64,000 nt of DNA from Paenibacillus sinopodophylli (GTDB taxonomy: Bacteria > Bacillota > Bacilli > Paenibacillales > Paenibacillaceae). The notes under the pieces were generated by a model. The model saw nothing but the letters and a program-made list of their open reading frames with translations. It did not search any database and was not told the origin of the DNA. Both the position numbers and the translations under genes were made by a program. The stretch lies in contig NZ_VDBO01000001.1 in assembly GCF_005930355.1 (NCBI RefSeq), positions 655,339 through 719,338 of the forward strand, read 5' to 3'. Position 1 is the stretch's first letter, and each line of letters starts with the position of its first letter. Positions 25,425 through 34,978 of this stretch are shown in pieces.

Positions 25425-28277
25425 ATGTTGCATGCAAGAAAAACGATTTGGAAGAAGGCTAGTTTATTTTTATTAAGCGCAGCAGTTTTTGTTTCAACCT
25501 TTTTCGGTTCGTTTACCGGTGCGGTCAGTGCAAACGTCGCGAATGATTTCCAAACGTCGGTTATGGCTCCATTGACGAAAATAACCGATTGGAATGCGTT
25601 TAAGAATCAACTCACAACCCTTAAAAACAACGGCGTCTATGCCCTTACGACCGATGTATGGTGGGGGGACGTAGAAGCAGCAGGAGATAACCAATTCGAT
25701 TGGAGCTACTATAAAACCTATGCAAATGTGGTCATTGAATCAGGGCTGAAATGGGTTCCGATCCTCTCTACGCATACATGCGGAGGAAACCCAGGAGATG
25801 ATTGCAATATCCCGATTCCTTCATGGTTATGGAGCCAAGGGACAGCCGATGAAATGAAATTTAAAAGCGAGAGCGGCTATGTGAATAATGAAGCTCTGTC
25901 ACCGCTATGGGGCGGAATTTCAACTCAGTACAATGAGCTTTACGCTTCTTTTGCCCAAAACTTCGCCACCTACAAGCCGATCATCTCAAAAATCTATTTA
26001 AGCGCAGGGCCGTCAGGCGAGCTGCGGTATCCGTCCTATTTCAACGCGGCGGGTTGGAGCTATCCGTCTAGAGGCAAGTTCCAAGTCTACACAGATACTG
26101 CCAAAAATGCTTTCCGAACAGCAATGATTACGAAATACGGCTCTCTGAACGGGGTGAACCAAGCATGGGGGCTGCAGCTAACGAGCTCAAGTCAAATTAA
26201 TCCGCCATCCGATGGCGATTCATTCTATTCTACTGGCGGCTACAGCTCCAATTATGGGAAAGATTTTCTAGCATGGAACCAAAGTGTACTCGAGAATCAT
26301 CTAGGCGTTGTCGCAGCGGCTGCACATAATCAGTTCGATACTGCATTCGGAGTACGGATTGGAGCCAAAATCTCAGGTATTCACTGGCAGATGAATAACC
26401 CAACTGCACCACATAGCGCTGAACATGCTGCCGGTTACTATAATTACAATGGCATCATCCAAAAATTCAAAGACAGCGATTTGGATTTAACGTTCACAGC
26501 GCTTGAGATGTATGACAGCGGAACAGCGCCTGCTTATTCACAGCCATCTACACTGGTGGATACGGTATCCTCTATAGCGAATGCCAAAGGCGTTCGTTTG
26601 AATGGAGAGAATGCATTGCCGACAGGCAGCTTCCAGAAGATTGAAGAGCAAATTATGAAATGGAGCTACAATGGGTTTACACTCCTTAGGCTAGCGAATG
26701 TGGTCAATAACGACGGTTCCCCAACAAGCAATTTGGCGAGCTTCAAGCAGTATGTTATTAATCATGCGGGCACTGTAGTAGAACCGGGCGATAATCAAGT
26801 AACGATTTATTACAAGAAGGGATATGCAAGCCCTTATGTTCATTACCGACCAGTTGGAGGAACGTGGACGACAGCACCGGGCATGCCAATTCCGAACTCG
26901 GAGATCAGCGGTTATTCCAAAATTACGATAGATATCGGTTCATCGGTTCAATTAGAAGCAGCATTCAACAATGGCAGCGGTACTTGGGACAGCAACAATA
27001 TGCAGAATTATATCTTTAATGAAGGGACTTCCACTTTTACTCCTGGCACGAACGGTACTGGTGGTACCATCACAAATGGTGCTCCAACAGGCATAGATAC
27101 GACTGCGCCAAGTACGCCAAGTCAACTCGTTTCAACAAGCAAAACAGACACATCCGTTACGCTGAGCTGGTCGCCATCAACAGACAGCAATGGTGTAACT
27201 GGCTATGAAATTTGGCGCGGCGGGGTCAAATCAGGGACCACCACTGGTACAAGCTATACTCAAACCGGATTAACGCCTTCTACCTCATATAACTTCTCCG
27301 TTAAGGCGTATGATGCGGCAGGTAATATTTCGCAGGCAAGCAACGAGATCAGCGTGACAACAAATACAGCACCAAGCTCGAACAGTGTTACCGTATATTA
27401 TAAGAAAGGATTTGCGACTCCTTATATTCATTATCGGCCAGTTGGTGGAGCTTGGACGACCGTTCCTGGGACACCGATGCCAAATTCCGAAATTAACGGT
27501 TATGCGAAGCTAACGATTAATATCGGGACCGCAACCCAGCTAGAAGCATGCTTCAACAACGGCAGTGGTTCATGGGATAGCAATAATTCACAAAATTATC
27601 TCTTCGGCACAGGCACTTGGACGTATACACCAGCAACGAACGGCGGAGCAGGCGTCATTTCACAGGGACCATCGCAAAGTACGGATACAACAGCCCCTAC
27701 AATACCAACCAATCTAAGCTCCACTGGCAAAACAGATACATCCGTCTCGTTAAGCTGGAGTGCATCGACCGATACCGTTGGCGTTAGCGGCTATGAGCTC
27801 TGGCGGAATGGAAGCAAGGTAGCAACAACGTCCACGAATAGCATCACTCATACCGGCTTGACTGCTAATACAGCATACAGCTTCGCAGTTAAAGCATACG
27901 ATGCGGCTGGCAATGTATCGGATGCGAGCACGTCGATTACGGTTACGACCAACCCAGCACCAGCAGGGAACAGTGTAACCCTCTACTACAAAAAAGGCTA
28001 TGCGACACCCTATATTCATTATCGTCCTGGTGGCGGAACATGGACAACCGTTCCGGGTACACCAATGGCAGATTCTGAAGTGAGCGGTTATGCTAAGATC
28101 GTCATTGCACTGGGTACCGCTACTCAGCTAGAAGCGGTCTTTAACAATGGCAGCGGTACATGGGATAACAACAACTCGCAAAACTATAAATTCAACACAG
28201 GACTTAGTGTATTTACGCCGAGCACGAACGGATCACCAGGTACGATCACACAGCCAGCCCAATTTCCTGCTGCCTAG
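25425..28277 (+). CDS. Secreted beta-amylase (GH14) with three CBM25 and two FN3 modules
   Basis: Releases maltose from starch outside the cell. A signal peptide (about 1-37) precedes the GH14 domain (about 40-445). Catalytic acid E199 lies in SGELRYPSY and base E395 in NGENAL; their 196-residue spacing is close to that of known bacterial beta-amylases. Then come CBM25 (about 455), FN3 (558), CBM25 (652), FN3 (755) and CBM25 (848 to the end), each starch-binding module starting YYKKG(Y/F)A. The ATG at 25425 is chosen because AGGAGG ends seven bases earlier; an ATG at 25419 abuts that site. No second catalytic (GH13) domain follows. Confidence 0.93.
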   Translation: MLHARKTIWKKASLFLLSAAVFVSTFFGSFTGAVSANVANDFQTSVMAPLTKITDWNAFKNQLTTLKNNGVYALTTDVWWGDVEAAGDNQFDWSYYKTYANVVIESGLKWVPILSTHTCGGNPGDDCNIPIPSWLWSQGTADEMKFKSESGYVNNEALSPLWGGISTQYNELYASFAQNFATYKPIISKIYLSAGPSGELRYPSYFNAAGWSYPSRGKFQVYTDTAKNAFRTAMITKYGSLNGVNQAWGLQLTSSSQINPPSDGDSFYSTGGYSSNYGKDFLAWNQSVLENHLGVVAAAAHNQFDTAFGVRIGAKISGIHWQMNNPTAPHSAEHAAGYYNYNGIIQKFKDSDLDLTFTALEMYDSGTAPAYSQPSTLVDTVSSIANAKGVRLNGENALPTGSFQKIEEQIMKWSYNGFTLLRLANVVNNDGSPTSNLASFKQYVINHAGTVVEPGDNQVTIYYKKGYASPYVHYRPVGGTWTTAPGMPIPNSEISGYSKITIDIGSSVQLEAAFNNGSGTWDSNNMQNYIFNEGTSTFTPGTNGTGGTITNGAPTGIDTTAPSTPSQLVSTSKTDTSVTLSWSPSTDSNGVTGYEIWRGGVKSGTTTGTSYTQTGLTPSTSYNFSVKAYDAAGNISQASNEISVTTNTAPSSNSVTVYYKKGFATPYIHYRPVGGAWTTVPGTPMPNSEINGYAKLTINIGTATQLEACFNNGSGSWDSNNSQNYLFGTGTWTYTPATNGGAGVISQGPSQSTDTTAPTIPTNLSSTGKTDTSVSLSWSASTDTVGVSGYELWRNGSKVATTSTNSITHTGLTANTAYSFAVKAYDAAGNVSDASTSITVTTNPAPAGNSVTLYYKKGYATPYIHYRPGGGTWTTVPGTPMADSEVSGYAKIVIALGTATQLEAVFNNGSGTWDNNNSQNYKFNTGLSVFTPSTNGSPGTITQPAQFPAA

Positions 28278-28427
28278 TTCTTAAGGAATCAGCGTACACT
28301 CAACCTTGCTCCCTTGTTCTCGCGTGGTACAATAATAGAGTCTGTTATGTTGAAGCTTTAATCACGTATCCATGCGCTGGTGAAGCTGAAGATTCGTTAT
28401 ACCCAAAGAGACGGAGGGAGCAAAGCA

Positions 28428-29330
28428 TTGACTCTACAGCAATTGAAATATGTAATTGAGGTCGCCAATCGCGGCTCGATTAATGAAGCCGCGAAGCGGC
28501 TGTTTATCTCGCAGCCAAGCCTCTCCAATGCTATAAAGGATCTGGAGGAGGAACTGCAGCTAGCTATCTTCGACCGTTCCAATAAAGGAATTTCCTTATC
28601 GAAGGAAGGCGTAGAATTTCTAAGCTATGCAAGGCAGGTAGTCGAGCAAGCAGAGCTGCTGGAGAGCCGGTATTTGAATGCGAAGCCGTCTCCTCAGCAT
28701 TTCTCTGTATCGACACAGCATTATGCGTTCGCTGTTAATGCATTCGTTAGCTTAATACGGGAATATGGCCATGATGAGTATGAATTGACGCTGCGTGAGA
28801 CAAAAACCTATGAAATCATTGAAGATGTGAAAAGCATGCGCAGTGAAATTGGCATTTTGTATCTAAATGAATTCAATGGCAAGGTCATCAACAAGCTGCT
28901 CAAAACAGCAAATTTACAGTTCAATAGCTTGTTTACGGCAAAACCTCATATTTTTATCAGCATAAATAACCCGTTAGCTAAACAATCCATCGTATCGATT
29001 GAACAACTCCAGGATTATCCTTATCTTTCCTTTGACCAAGGCGAATATAACTCCTTTCATTTCTCAGAAGAAATTCTGAGTACGATGTCGCATAAAAAAA
29101 GTATTCGTGTGAATGATCGGGCAACACTATTCAATCTATTAATTGGCTTAAATGGCTATACGATATCAACAGGCGTACTAAGCAAGGATTTGAACGGCAA
29201 CGAAATCATTCCTGTACCTCTGGATTGCGAAGAAACGATTAACGTCGGTTGGATTTCGCAGAAGCATGCGACGCTCTCTAAGCTAGGAACAGCTTATATC
29301 GAAGCGCTTATAACAGCTACATCTCCATAA
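28428..29330 (+). CDS. LysR-family regulator, likely of metE
   Basis: 300 residues from the TTG at 28428, which follows ACGGAGGGAGCAAAGCA; the 16 upstream in-frame residues are not family-like. The N-terminal helix-turn-helix reads RGSINEAAKRLFISQPSLSNAIKDLEEELQ (about 15-45), followed by the two-lobe effector domain. It sits directly upstream of metE on the same strand with an AT-rich inverted-repeat region between, which suggests a MetR/MtaR-like activator responding to a sulfur metabolite such as homocysteine or O-acetylserine. The effector is inferred only. Confidence 0.85.
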   Translation: MTLQQLKYVIEVANRGSINEAAKRLFISQPSLSNAIKDLEEELQLAIFDRSNKGISLSKEGVEFLSYARQVVEQAELLESRYLNAKPSPQHFSVSTQHYAFAVNAFVSLIREYGHDEYELTLRETKTYEIIEDVKSMRSEIGILYLNEFNGKVINKLLKTANLQFNSLFTAKPHIFISINNPLAKQSIVSIEQLQDYPYLSFDQGEYNSFHFSEEILSTMSHKKSIRVNDRATLFNLLIGLNGYTISTGVLSKDLNGNEIIPVPLDCEETINVGWISQKHATLSKLGTAYIEALITATSP

Positions 29331-29337
29331 ACAACTT

Positions 29338-29395
29338 GATATAGCTAACAGCTATAACTAGCTATAGTTTAATACAGTTACACTATATCAGTGGA
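29338..29395. promoter_or_regulatory. LysR-type operator region between the regulator and metE
   Basis: CTATA-ACTAGC-TATAG is palindromic, and TATAGTTTAATACAG carries a full left half of the streptococcal methionine-regulator box TATAGTTTNAAACTATA, with a degenerate right half. A further GATATAG...CTATATC pair frames the region. No S-box or T-box leader is present before metE. Confidence 0.5.
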
Positions 29396-29439
29396 ACCGT
29401 GTTATCTTCTTAGTAACAAGTTGCAGAGGAGCTTACCAT

Positions 29440-31728
29440 ATGACAAAAAGTAGTGTATTAGGATACCCGCGTATTGGTGCAGATAGAGAATGGAAAAAGG
29501 CGTTGGAGGCATTCTGGGCAGGCAAACTAGCAGAAGCGGACTTTGTTCAGCAGTTGCAGGACATTCGTCTGAATCATCTGCGCAAGCAGCAAGAAAAGGG
29601 AATTGACCTTATCGCAGTGAACGATTTCAGCTATTACGATCATGTTCTAGATACAGCAACCATGTTCGGAATCATTCCGAAACGCTTTGCCTATGAAGGC
29701 GGCGTAGTACCTTTATCTCTGTATTATGGCATTGCACGCGGCACGAAGGATGCAACTGCTAGCGAAATGACCAAATGGTTCAATACGAATTACCATTATA
29801 TCGTTCCTGAGCTTGATGGAGCGGCTCCAGCGCTTACGGAGAACAAGCCGCTGCAAGCTTACCGCGAAGCGAAAGAGAAACTCGGCATTGAAGGAAAGCC
29901 GGTTCTCGTTGGACCGCTTACTTTCCTTAAGCTTTCCAAAGGCTATGACAAAGCTGAGACGGATTCTTGGCTTGATCGTTTGGTTCCGCTTTATGTTCAA
30001 GTTCTGAAGGAACTTGCTGCTGAAGGTGTGGCTTGGGTACAAATCGATGAGCCTATTCTCGTTACGAAAACAACAGATGAGGATCTGCAGCGGTTGAACC
30101 GAATCTATGCTGCTTTTGCAGAAGCTGTACCGACATTGAATATCATGCTGCAAACGTACTTTGAATCTGTAGAAGATTATAAGAGCATTGTTGCGTTGCC
30201 AGTGAAAGGGATCGGCCTTGATTTCGTACACGGTTTGTCCGCCAATCTAGCTTCCCTTCAAAATGCCGGCTTCCCAGCTGATAAGGTGCTTGGCGCTGGC
30301 GTTATTGACGGACGCGGCATCTGGAAAGCTTCGCTTAACGAGAAGCTGGCACTTATCAACGAGATTACTCAAGTCGTAGCTGCTGATCGGCTAATCATTC
30401 AATCTTCGAGCAGCCTGCTGCATGTTCCAGTAACAGTGAACAACGAGCAGAAGCTGTCTGATGAGCTAAAGAATGCTCTTGCCTTTGCTGATGAGAAGCT
30501 CGATGAACTTGTACTTCTTACGAAAGCAGCCGTTCAAGGCGTTGACACATATGCAGAGGAACTTGCGGCAAATGAACGTTCTGTTCAAGCATTGAAGCAA
30601 TCCGGCGAGCGCAACCGCAATGACATTCAACAAGCAGTAGCTGGCATTAGCGTTCAAGAGCCTGTTCGCAGCCTGCCATTCGAGAAGCGTCATGCAGTTC
30701 AAGAGCAGAAGTGGCAGTTGCCGATCTTCCCGACTACGACAATCGGAAGCTTCCCACAATCCGCAGAGGTGCGTAAAGCCCGTCAACAATGGCGTAAAGG
30801 CGAATGGAATAATGAGCAATACAATCAATTCATTCGTGACCAAATCGATATCTGGATCAAGCTTCAGGAAGAAATCGGATTGGACGTGCTTGTGCACGGC
30901 GAATTCGAGCGTACGGATATGGTTGAGTTTTTCGGTGAGAAGCTTGCTGGCTTTGCTTTCACACAATTCGGCTGGGTACAATCTTACGGATCACGCTGCG
31001 TGAAACCGCCAATCATCTATGGTGATGTAGCTTTCGAAGAAGCTATGACAGTAGAAGAAACGAAATATGCGCAAACCAAAACGAATCGCCCAGTTAAAGG
31101 TATGCTTACTGGCCCGATTACGATAATGAACTGGTCATTCGTTCGAGATGATATTTCGCGTGAGCAGATTGCTTATCAACTGGCGTATGCACTTCGTCAA
31201 GAGGTAGAGGCGCTGGAGCAAGCAGGAATCGGCATGATTCAAGTCGATGAGCCGGCTGTTCGCGAAGGATTGCCACTGAAAGAAGAAGATCAAGCGAACT
31301 ACCTGGCATGGGCAGTGAAAGCATTCCGCATGACGACTTGCACCGTTCAAGATACAACACAAATCCACACGCATATGTGCTATTGTGAATTCCATGACAT
31401 GATCGGATCGATCGAAGATATGGATGCGGATGTGATTTCAATCGAAACATCACGGAGTCATGGCGAGCTGATCCACAGCTTTGAGCTTAATACGTATAAG
31501 CTTGGCATAGGCCTAGGCGTTTACGATATTCATAGTCCGCGTGTTCCACATGTAGACGAAATGACGAGCATGATTGATCGTGCACTACGCGTCCTTGATC
31601 CTAAGCTGTTCTGGATCAACCCAGACTGTGGTCTTAAAACTCGCGGTTATGAGGAGACGGTTGCTTCCTTGAAAAACATGGTTGAAGCGACTGAGCTTGC
31701 TCGCGCGAAACATGCACAATCGGTATAA
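29440..31728 (+). CDS. metE: Cobalamin-independent methionine synthase
   Basis: Transfers a methyl group from 5-methyltetrahydropteroyl-triglutamate to homocysteine. 762 residues, as usual for MetE. The N-terminal SSVLGYPRIGADREWKKALE and the C-terminal catalytic barrel with PTTTIGSFPQSAEVRKAR (about 430), VHGEFERTDMVEFFGE, QVDEPAVREGLP, THMCYCEF (zinc His/Cys) and NPDCGLKTRGYEE (zinc Cys) are complete. GCAGAGGAGCTTACCAT precedes the ATG. Control appears to be through the adjacent LysR protein. Confidence 0.97.
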   Translation: MTKSSVLGYPRIGADREWKKALEAFWAGKLAEADFVQQLQDIRLNHLRKQQEKGIDLIAVNDFSYYDHVLDTATMFGIIPKRFAYEGGVVPLSLYYGIARGTKDATASEMTKWFNTNYHYIVPELDGAAPALTENKPLQAYREAKEKLGIEGKPVLVGPLTFLKLSKGYDKAETDSWLDRLVPLYVQVLKELAAEGVAWVQIDEPILVTKTTDEDLQRLNRIYAAFAEAVPTLNIMLQTYFESVEDYKSIVALPVKGIGLDFVHGLSANLASLQNAGFPADKVLGAGVIDGRGIWKASLNEKLALINEITQVVAADRLIIQSSSSLLHVPVTVNNEQKLSDELKNALAFADEKLDELVLLTKAAVQGVDTYAEELAANERSVQALKQSGERNRNDIQQAVAGISVQEPVRSLPFEKRHAVQEQKWQLPIFPTTTIGSFPQSAEVRKARQQWRKGEWNNEQYNQFIRDQIDIWIKLQEEIGLDVLVHGEFERTDMVEFFGEKLAGFAFTQFGWVQSYGSRCVKPPIIYGDVAFEEAMTVEETKYAQTKTNRPVKGMLTGPITIMNWSFVRDDISREQIAYQLAYALRQEVEALEQAGIGMIQVDEPAVREGLPLKEEDQANYLAWAVKAFRMTTCTVQDTTQIHTHMCYCEFHDMIGSIEDMDADVISIETSRSHGELIHSFELNTYKLGIGLGVYDIHSPRVPHVDEMTSMIDRALRVLDPKLFWINPDCGLKTRGYEETVASLKNMVEATELARAKHAQSV

Positions 31729-31740
31729 ATAGAATTAACG

Positions 31741-31780
31741 AGCTGTTCAGTGTCATTTATGATGCTGGGCAGCTTTTTTT
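31741..31780 (+). terminator. Terminator of metE
   Basis: AGCTG...CAGCT outer stem with inner TCAT/ATGA pairing, followed by TTTTTTT. Confidence 0.85.
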
Positions 31781-31884
31781 GTCTAGAGAAGCGCGCTTCC
31801 AACCATAGGATTCGATCAGGACATTACGGGGTAAGTTATGGTAGATATGATTTACAAACAACATAGAGTTTGGAGGAATAGCTT

Positions 31885-33015
31885 ATGAAAAATAGGAAAA
31901 TGAAATCAGGAATCGCCGCCGCCGCTCTTGTAATTGGTTTAACAGCGGCACTTCCTGTATCGCAAGCAGCAAGCAGTGATGCTGTCGCCGATTTGTTCAG
32001 TGGAACGCCTGCAGGCGACTCAAGCTTCCATTTCAGTGAAATTGAATTTCTAAACGAAAAGACTGGGAGAGCTGCAGGCAATGGATTTCTGATCGGTACC
32101 TCTGATGCAGGCACAACTTGGCAATCCATCTATAAAGGAACGTGGCAATTCACACAGCTAGATTTCATATCGAACACGACGGGGTGGGCACTCGCCAAAT
32201 CAAAGGCTGGAGGCACAAATGCCCTTATTCAAACGACTGACGGCGGAAGTACTTTTACGAAGCTGCCTACTGGAAATATAGCCTTAGAGCGAATCCGCTT
32301 CCTTAATACGAAGAACGGATTTGGTTATACTCGTGCTTTTGCTTACAAAACGTCAAATGGCGGGAAGAACTGGACTCAAATTAATACCCCGGCGAACACG
32401 CGTTATGCAGAGTTTGCAAACACGAAACAGGGGTGGGCATTAATCGTTGTCCCGGGCTTTGGCTACACGCTCTCGCGTACAACAGATGGAGGAAACAGCT
32501 GGACGACGAAGCTGAATGTCAAATCAAGTGAGGTTAGCGGTGGTGAGCTTTATACGAGCGGAAATCAGGTATGGGCAAAATTTTATGGAGGAGTTGGCAT
32601 GTCTCAACAATCCTATTCCTTATATGCTTCTCCAGATAACGGTACAAGCTGGCGGAAAGTGATTAGCCAAGCTACAGCAGGAGGTGGACCTGCGCCAGGC
32701 GGTGCAGCAGGCATCGTGAAAGAAGGGCCAGCATCACCAGGCGGTCATGCAAGTAATTTAGTACTCGTTGATGGCGCAGCTATTCTTGGCGGCTTCTCAC
32801 CAGCCGGTGAGCAGATCGGTGTAGGTCGCACGCTAGATATAGGTAAAACGTGGGCTAATCTAAAACCGATTAAGGGCTTTGAGAGCATCATTTCATTCAC
32901 AAGTCCCAATCAGGGCTGGATGGCCGATACCAGCATTTCTAGTCCAGCCGTGTATGCTACGACGGATGGAGGTAAGAGCTGGTCTAAAAAAGTAAGTATA
33001 CCGGTTAAGAACTAA
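31885..33015 (+). CDS. Secreted Ycf48/BNR-like beta-propeller protein
   Basis: 376 residues with a signal peptide ending near QAASSDA (about 33). At least five repeats carry the Asp-box-like pattern S/T-x-D/N-G-G-x-x-W (SDAGTTW, TDGGSTF, SNGGKNW, TDGGNSW, PDNGTSW, TDGGKSW), each followed by strands containing a GWA or GFG, as in photosystem-II stability factor Ycf48 and sortilin-type propellers. Likely binds protein or glycan at the cell surface; no catalytic residues are recognised. TTTGGAGGAATAGCTT precedes the ATG. Confidence 0.82.
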   Translation: MKNRKMKSGIAAAALVIGLTAALPVSQAASSDAVADLFSGTPAGDSSFHFSEIEFLNEKTGRAAGNGFLIGTSDAGTTWQSIYKGTWQFTQLDFISNTTGWALAKSKAGGTNALIQTTDGGSTFTKLPTGNIALERIRFLNTKNGFGYTRAFAYKTSNGGKNWTQINTPANTRYAEFANTKQGWALIVVPGFGYTLSRTTDGGNSWTTKLNVKSSEVSGGELYTSGNQVWAKFYGGVGMSQQSYSLYASPDNGTSWRKVISQATAGGGPAPGGAAGIVKEGPASPGGHASNLVLVDGAAILGGFSPAGEQIGVGRTLDIGKTWANLKPIKGFESIISFTSPNQGWMADTSISSPAVYATTDGGKSWSKKVSIPVKN

Positions 33016-33028
33016 CCGACTACTTGAG

Positions 33029-33075
33029 AAAAAGCCAAGCACGGAGATCCGATTGGACCTCCGTGCTTGGCTTTT
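33029..33075. terminator. Strong terminator after the propeller gene
   Basis: An inverted repeat of about 17 bases (33029-33046 with 33059-33075) ends in CTTTTATTT on the plus strand and has AAAAA on its other side, so it may also serve the converging TetR gene. Confidence 0.85.
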
Positions 33076-33132
33076 ATTTGAAGCCGCTTGATCCCGGAAA
33101 TCCGATCCCAAACCGTTCGTTTTATCAATCTC

Positions 33133-33699
33133 TCAAGCTCGAGAGCGAAGAATCATCTGATTAAGTTCTATCATTGTCCATAATTTTTCAGTTATTACTT
33201 TTGCAGGACAGGGCATGGTTTGAGTAAACCACCATTCAATTACGCCGACAAGCGCTGAACTTAAAAATTGCACCGCGATCTCTTTACTCATCTCGTCCAT
33301 GCATGCATTGTTTTCGACGAGTTGTTCCAATATTTGTTTATTCATCATTTCTTGTATGTGGTTTCGAAAGGAAGGAATACCTTTGTTGCTTAATAAGTTT
33401 TTATAAAAGACAGCATTTTTCTCCATTTGTTCAAGCGTACGGAGCAAAGAATTTTCAGTTGGATACGGCTCTTCTTCATCAACTGCAGAGCAACTTTCAA
33501 CCAATTGATACAACTCCGTCTCGAGGCACTTATCCAATAAATCATATTTGTCTGTGTAATGCGAATAAACGGTGCCTCGATTAACATCCGCTCGATCTGC
33601 GATTTCATTTATCGTTATTTTTTCGAAATCTTTTTCTCCGATTAATTGAATTAATGCATTCATAATGGCTGTTTGGTTTTTTCTTGATCTTCTATCCAT
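33133..33699 (-). CDS. TetR/AcrR-family repressor
   Basis: 188 residues from the ATG at 33699, preceded by AAAGGGGCGTCTCT; an in-frame TTG at 33723 is less likely. The N-terminal helix-turn-helix reads ITINEIADRADVNRGTVYSHYTDKYDLLDKC (about 29-60). The C-terminal ligand domain ends in IEWWFTQTMP, typical of the YfiR/TetR_C_33 class. It is divergent from a ketopantoate-reductase-like gene, and repeated TTGTTGAA half-sites between them are the probable operators. Confidence 0.88.
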   Translation of the reverse strand: MDRRSRKNQTAIMNALIQLIGEKDFEKITINEIADRADVNRGTVYSHYTDKYDLLDKCLETELYQLVESCSAVDEEEPYPTENSLLRTLEQMEKNAVFYKNLLSNKGIPSFRNHIQEMMNKQILEQLVENNACMDEMSKEIAVQFLSSALVGVIEWWFTQTMPCPAKVITEKLWTMIELNQMILRSRA

Positions 33700-33732
33700 A
33701 GAGACGCCCCTTTTTTTAATCAATACTTTACA

Positions 33733-33832
33733 TTTTGTTGAAAAACCAACAAAACCGGCACATCTAACGATTGAACCAAGTTGGTGATGCTGATAACCTA
33801 ATTTTATTCAACAAGTGATTAAAATTCAACAA
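33733..33832. promoter_or_regulatory. TetR operator region with repeated TTGTTGAA half-sites
   Basis: TTTTGTTG-AAAAAC-CAACAAAA (33733-33754) is a perfect inverted repeat next to the TetR start. Two direct copies of TTCAACAA (33807-33814 and 33825-33832, 18 bases apart) lie close to the divergent gene's start. The shared half-site suggests one regulator acting on both promoters. Confidence 0.6.
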
Positions 33833-33863
33833 TCGTGCAAAAAAATGATTAAGGGGAATGTTA

Positions 33864-34805
33864 ATGAGAGTATTAGTGTACGGGATGGGAGTATTAGGCA
33901 GTTATTTGGCTCATGCGCTAATTCGCGGAGGAAATGATGTCACTGTACTTGCCAGAGGGAAGCGAGCCGAACAATTGAAGCAAGATGGACTTGTTATTCG
34001 CCATTATTTTCAGCTTAAAAACACGATCGATCAAGTAAAGGTTATTCATGAGCTTCAAGTAGATGATCATTATGATCTCATATTTGTTGTGATGAAATAC
34101 AATGACTTCTCCGCCGTGCTGCCTATTCTAGCTGAGAATCAGAGTCAGAACATTGTTCTTGTCGGCAATAATGCTGATGCCCATGGGATGCTAAGTATTT
34201 TGCAGGAAAAAAGCATTGTGAAAAAAAATGTCGGCTTCGGATTTCAAATTAGCGCTGGAACGCGAGAAGAGAGCGGCCGCGTAATCTGCATACGCGGAGG
34301 CGGACAAATGCTGCTAGGCAGTATAGACGGAGAGATCCCATTCAAGCCTTTATTAGATCATGTGTTCAAGGAAGCGAAGTATAAATTATCTTATCATGAA
34401 GATATGGACGCTTGGCTGAAAAGTCATATTGTCCCTATAGTCGCATTAAACTCTATTGGTTTTCTTCATAACGGTGATGTAAAAAAAGTATCCAAGGACA
34501 AGAGGCTGTTAAAGCAAGCCATATCCGTTATGGATGAGGGGTTTGAAATCCTCGAAAAATCAGGATATACGATCACTCCTGCAAGTCAAGTTAATAGTAT
34601 ACGAAAGCACAAAAAAGCTGTATACTATGCTCTTAAAATCGTTCATAAATTACCGTTTATGAAATGGGTGGATGGTTCCTTCAGTGAAATTGCAGCTTTG
34701 TTTGATTCGTTTGGTAAGTTGAAGCAGCCTTTAAACATCGCGACACCTCATTGGGACGAACTTGAAAATAAGGCGATTTCAAAGTTTTATTCAAATAAAC
34801 ATTAA
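33864..34805 (+). CDS. Ketopantoate reductase-like (ApbA/PanE) oxidoreductase
   Basis: 313 residues with an N-terminal NADP Rossmann motif (VLVYGMGVLGSYLAHAL) and VTVLARGKRAEQLKQDG, then the FVVMKYNDFSAVLP block and a helical C-terminal domain. It resembles the broad ApbA/PanE superfamily, but its pairing with a TetR repressor and the divergent catalytic region make a true pantothenate role uncertain. The ATG at 33864 is preferred: AAGGGG is seven bases away, whereas ATG 33858 is too close. Confidence 0.78.
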   Translation: MRVLVYGMGVLGSYLAHALIRGGNDVTVLARGKRAEQLKQDGLVIRHYFQLKNTIDQVKVIHELQVDDHYDLIFVVMKYNDFSAVLPILAENQSQNIVLVGNNADAHGMLSILQEKSIVKKNVGFGFQISAGTREESGRVICIRGGGQMLLGSIDGEIPFKPLLDHVFKEAKYKLSYHEDMDAWLKSHIVPIVALNSIGFLHNGDVKKVSKDKRLLKQAISVMDEGFEILEKSGYTITPASQVNSIRKHKKAVYYALKIVHKLPFMKWVDGSFSEIAALFDSFGKLKQPLNIATPHWDELENKAISKFYSNKH

Positions 34806-34879
34806 ATGAACGATAGATCGATTAAACTGCAGTATAGGAATGAATTGAATAGAAGAGAAGGAGTCTAGTGAATAGGCGG

Positions 34880-34907
34880 GAGATCAGGACAACCTGGTCT
34901 CTTTTTT
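34880..34907 (+). terminator. Terminator after the ketopantoate-reductase-like gene
   Basis: GAGATCAGG/CCTGGTCTC stem with ACAA loop followed by six T. Confidence 0.82.
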
Positions 34908-34978
34908 GATGCATGGATATGAAGATAACTTGGGTTAAGCCTTTTTCATTCGGTGTAGGCCACTATCGTATCTATTAA

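Noticed and set aside
29338..29440. SAM riboswitch upstream of metE
   Set aside because: The region is AT-rich, only about 100 bases long and lacks the S-box core or a terminator before metE.
29713..30231. Minus-strand 172-codon ORF inside metE
   Set aside because: Shadow frame of a fully conserved MetE; no family features.
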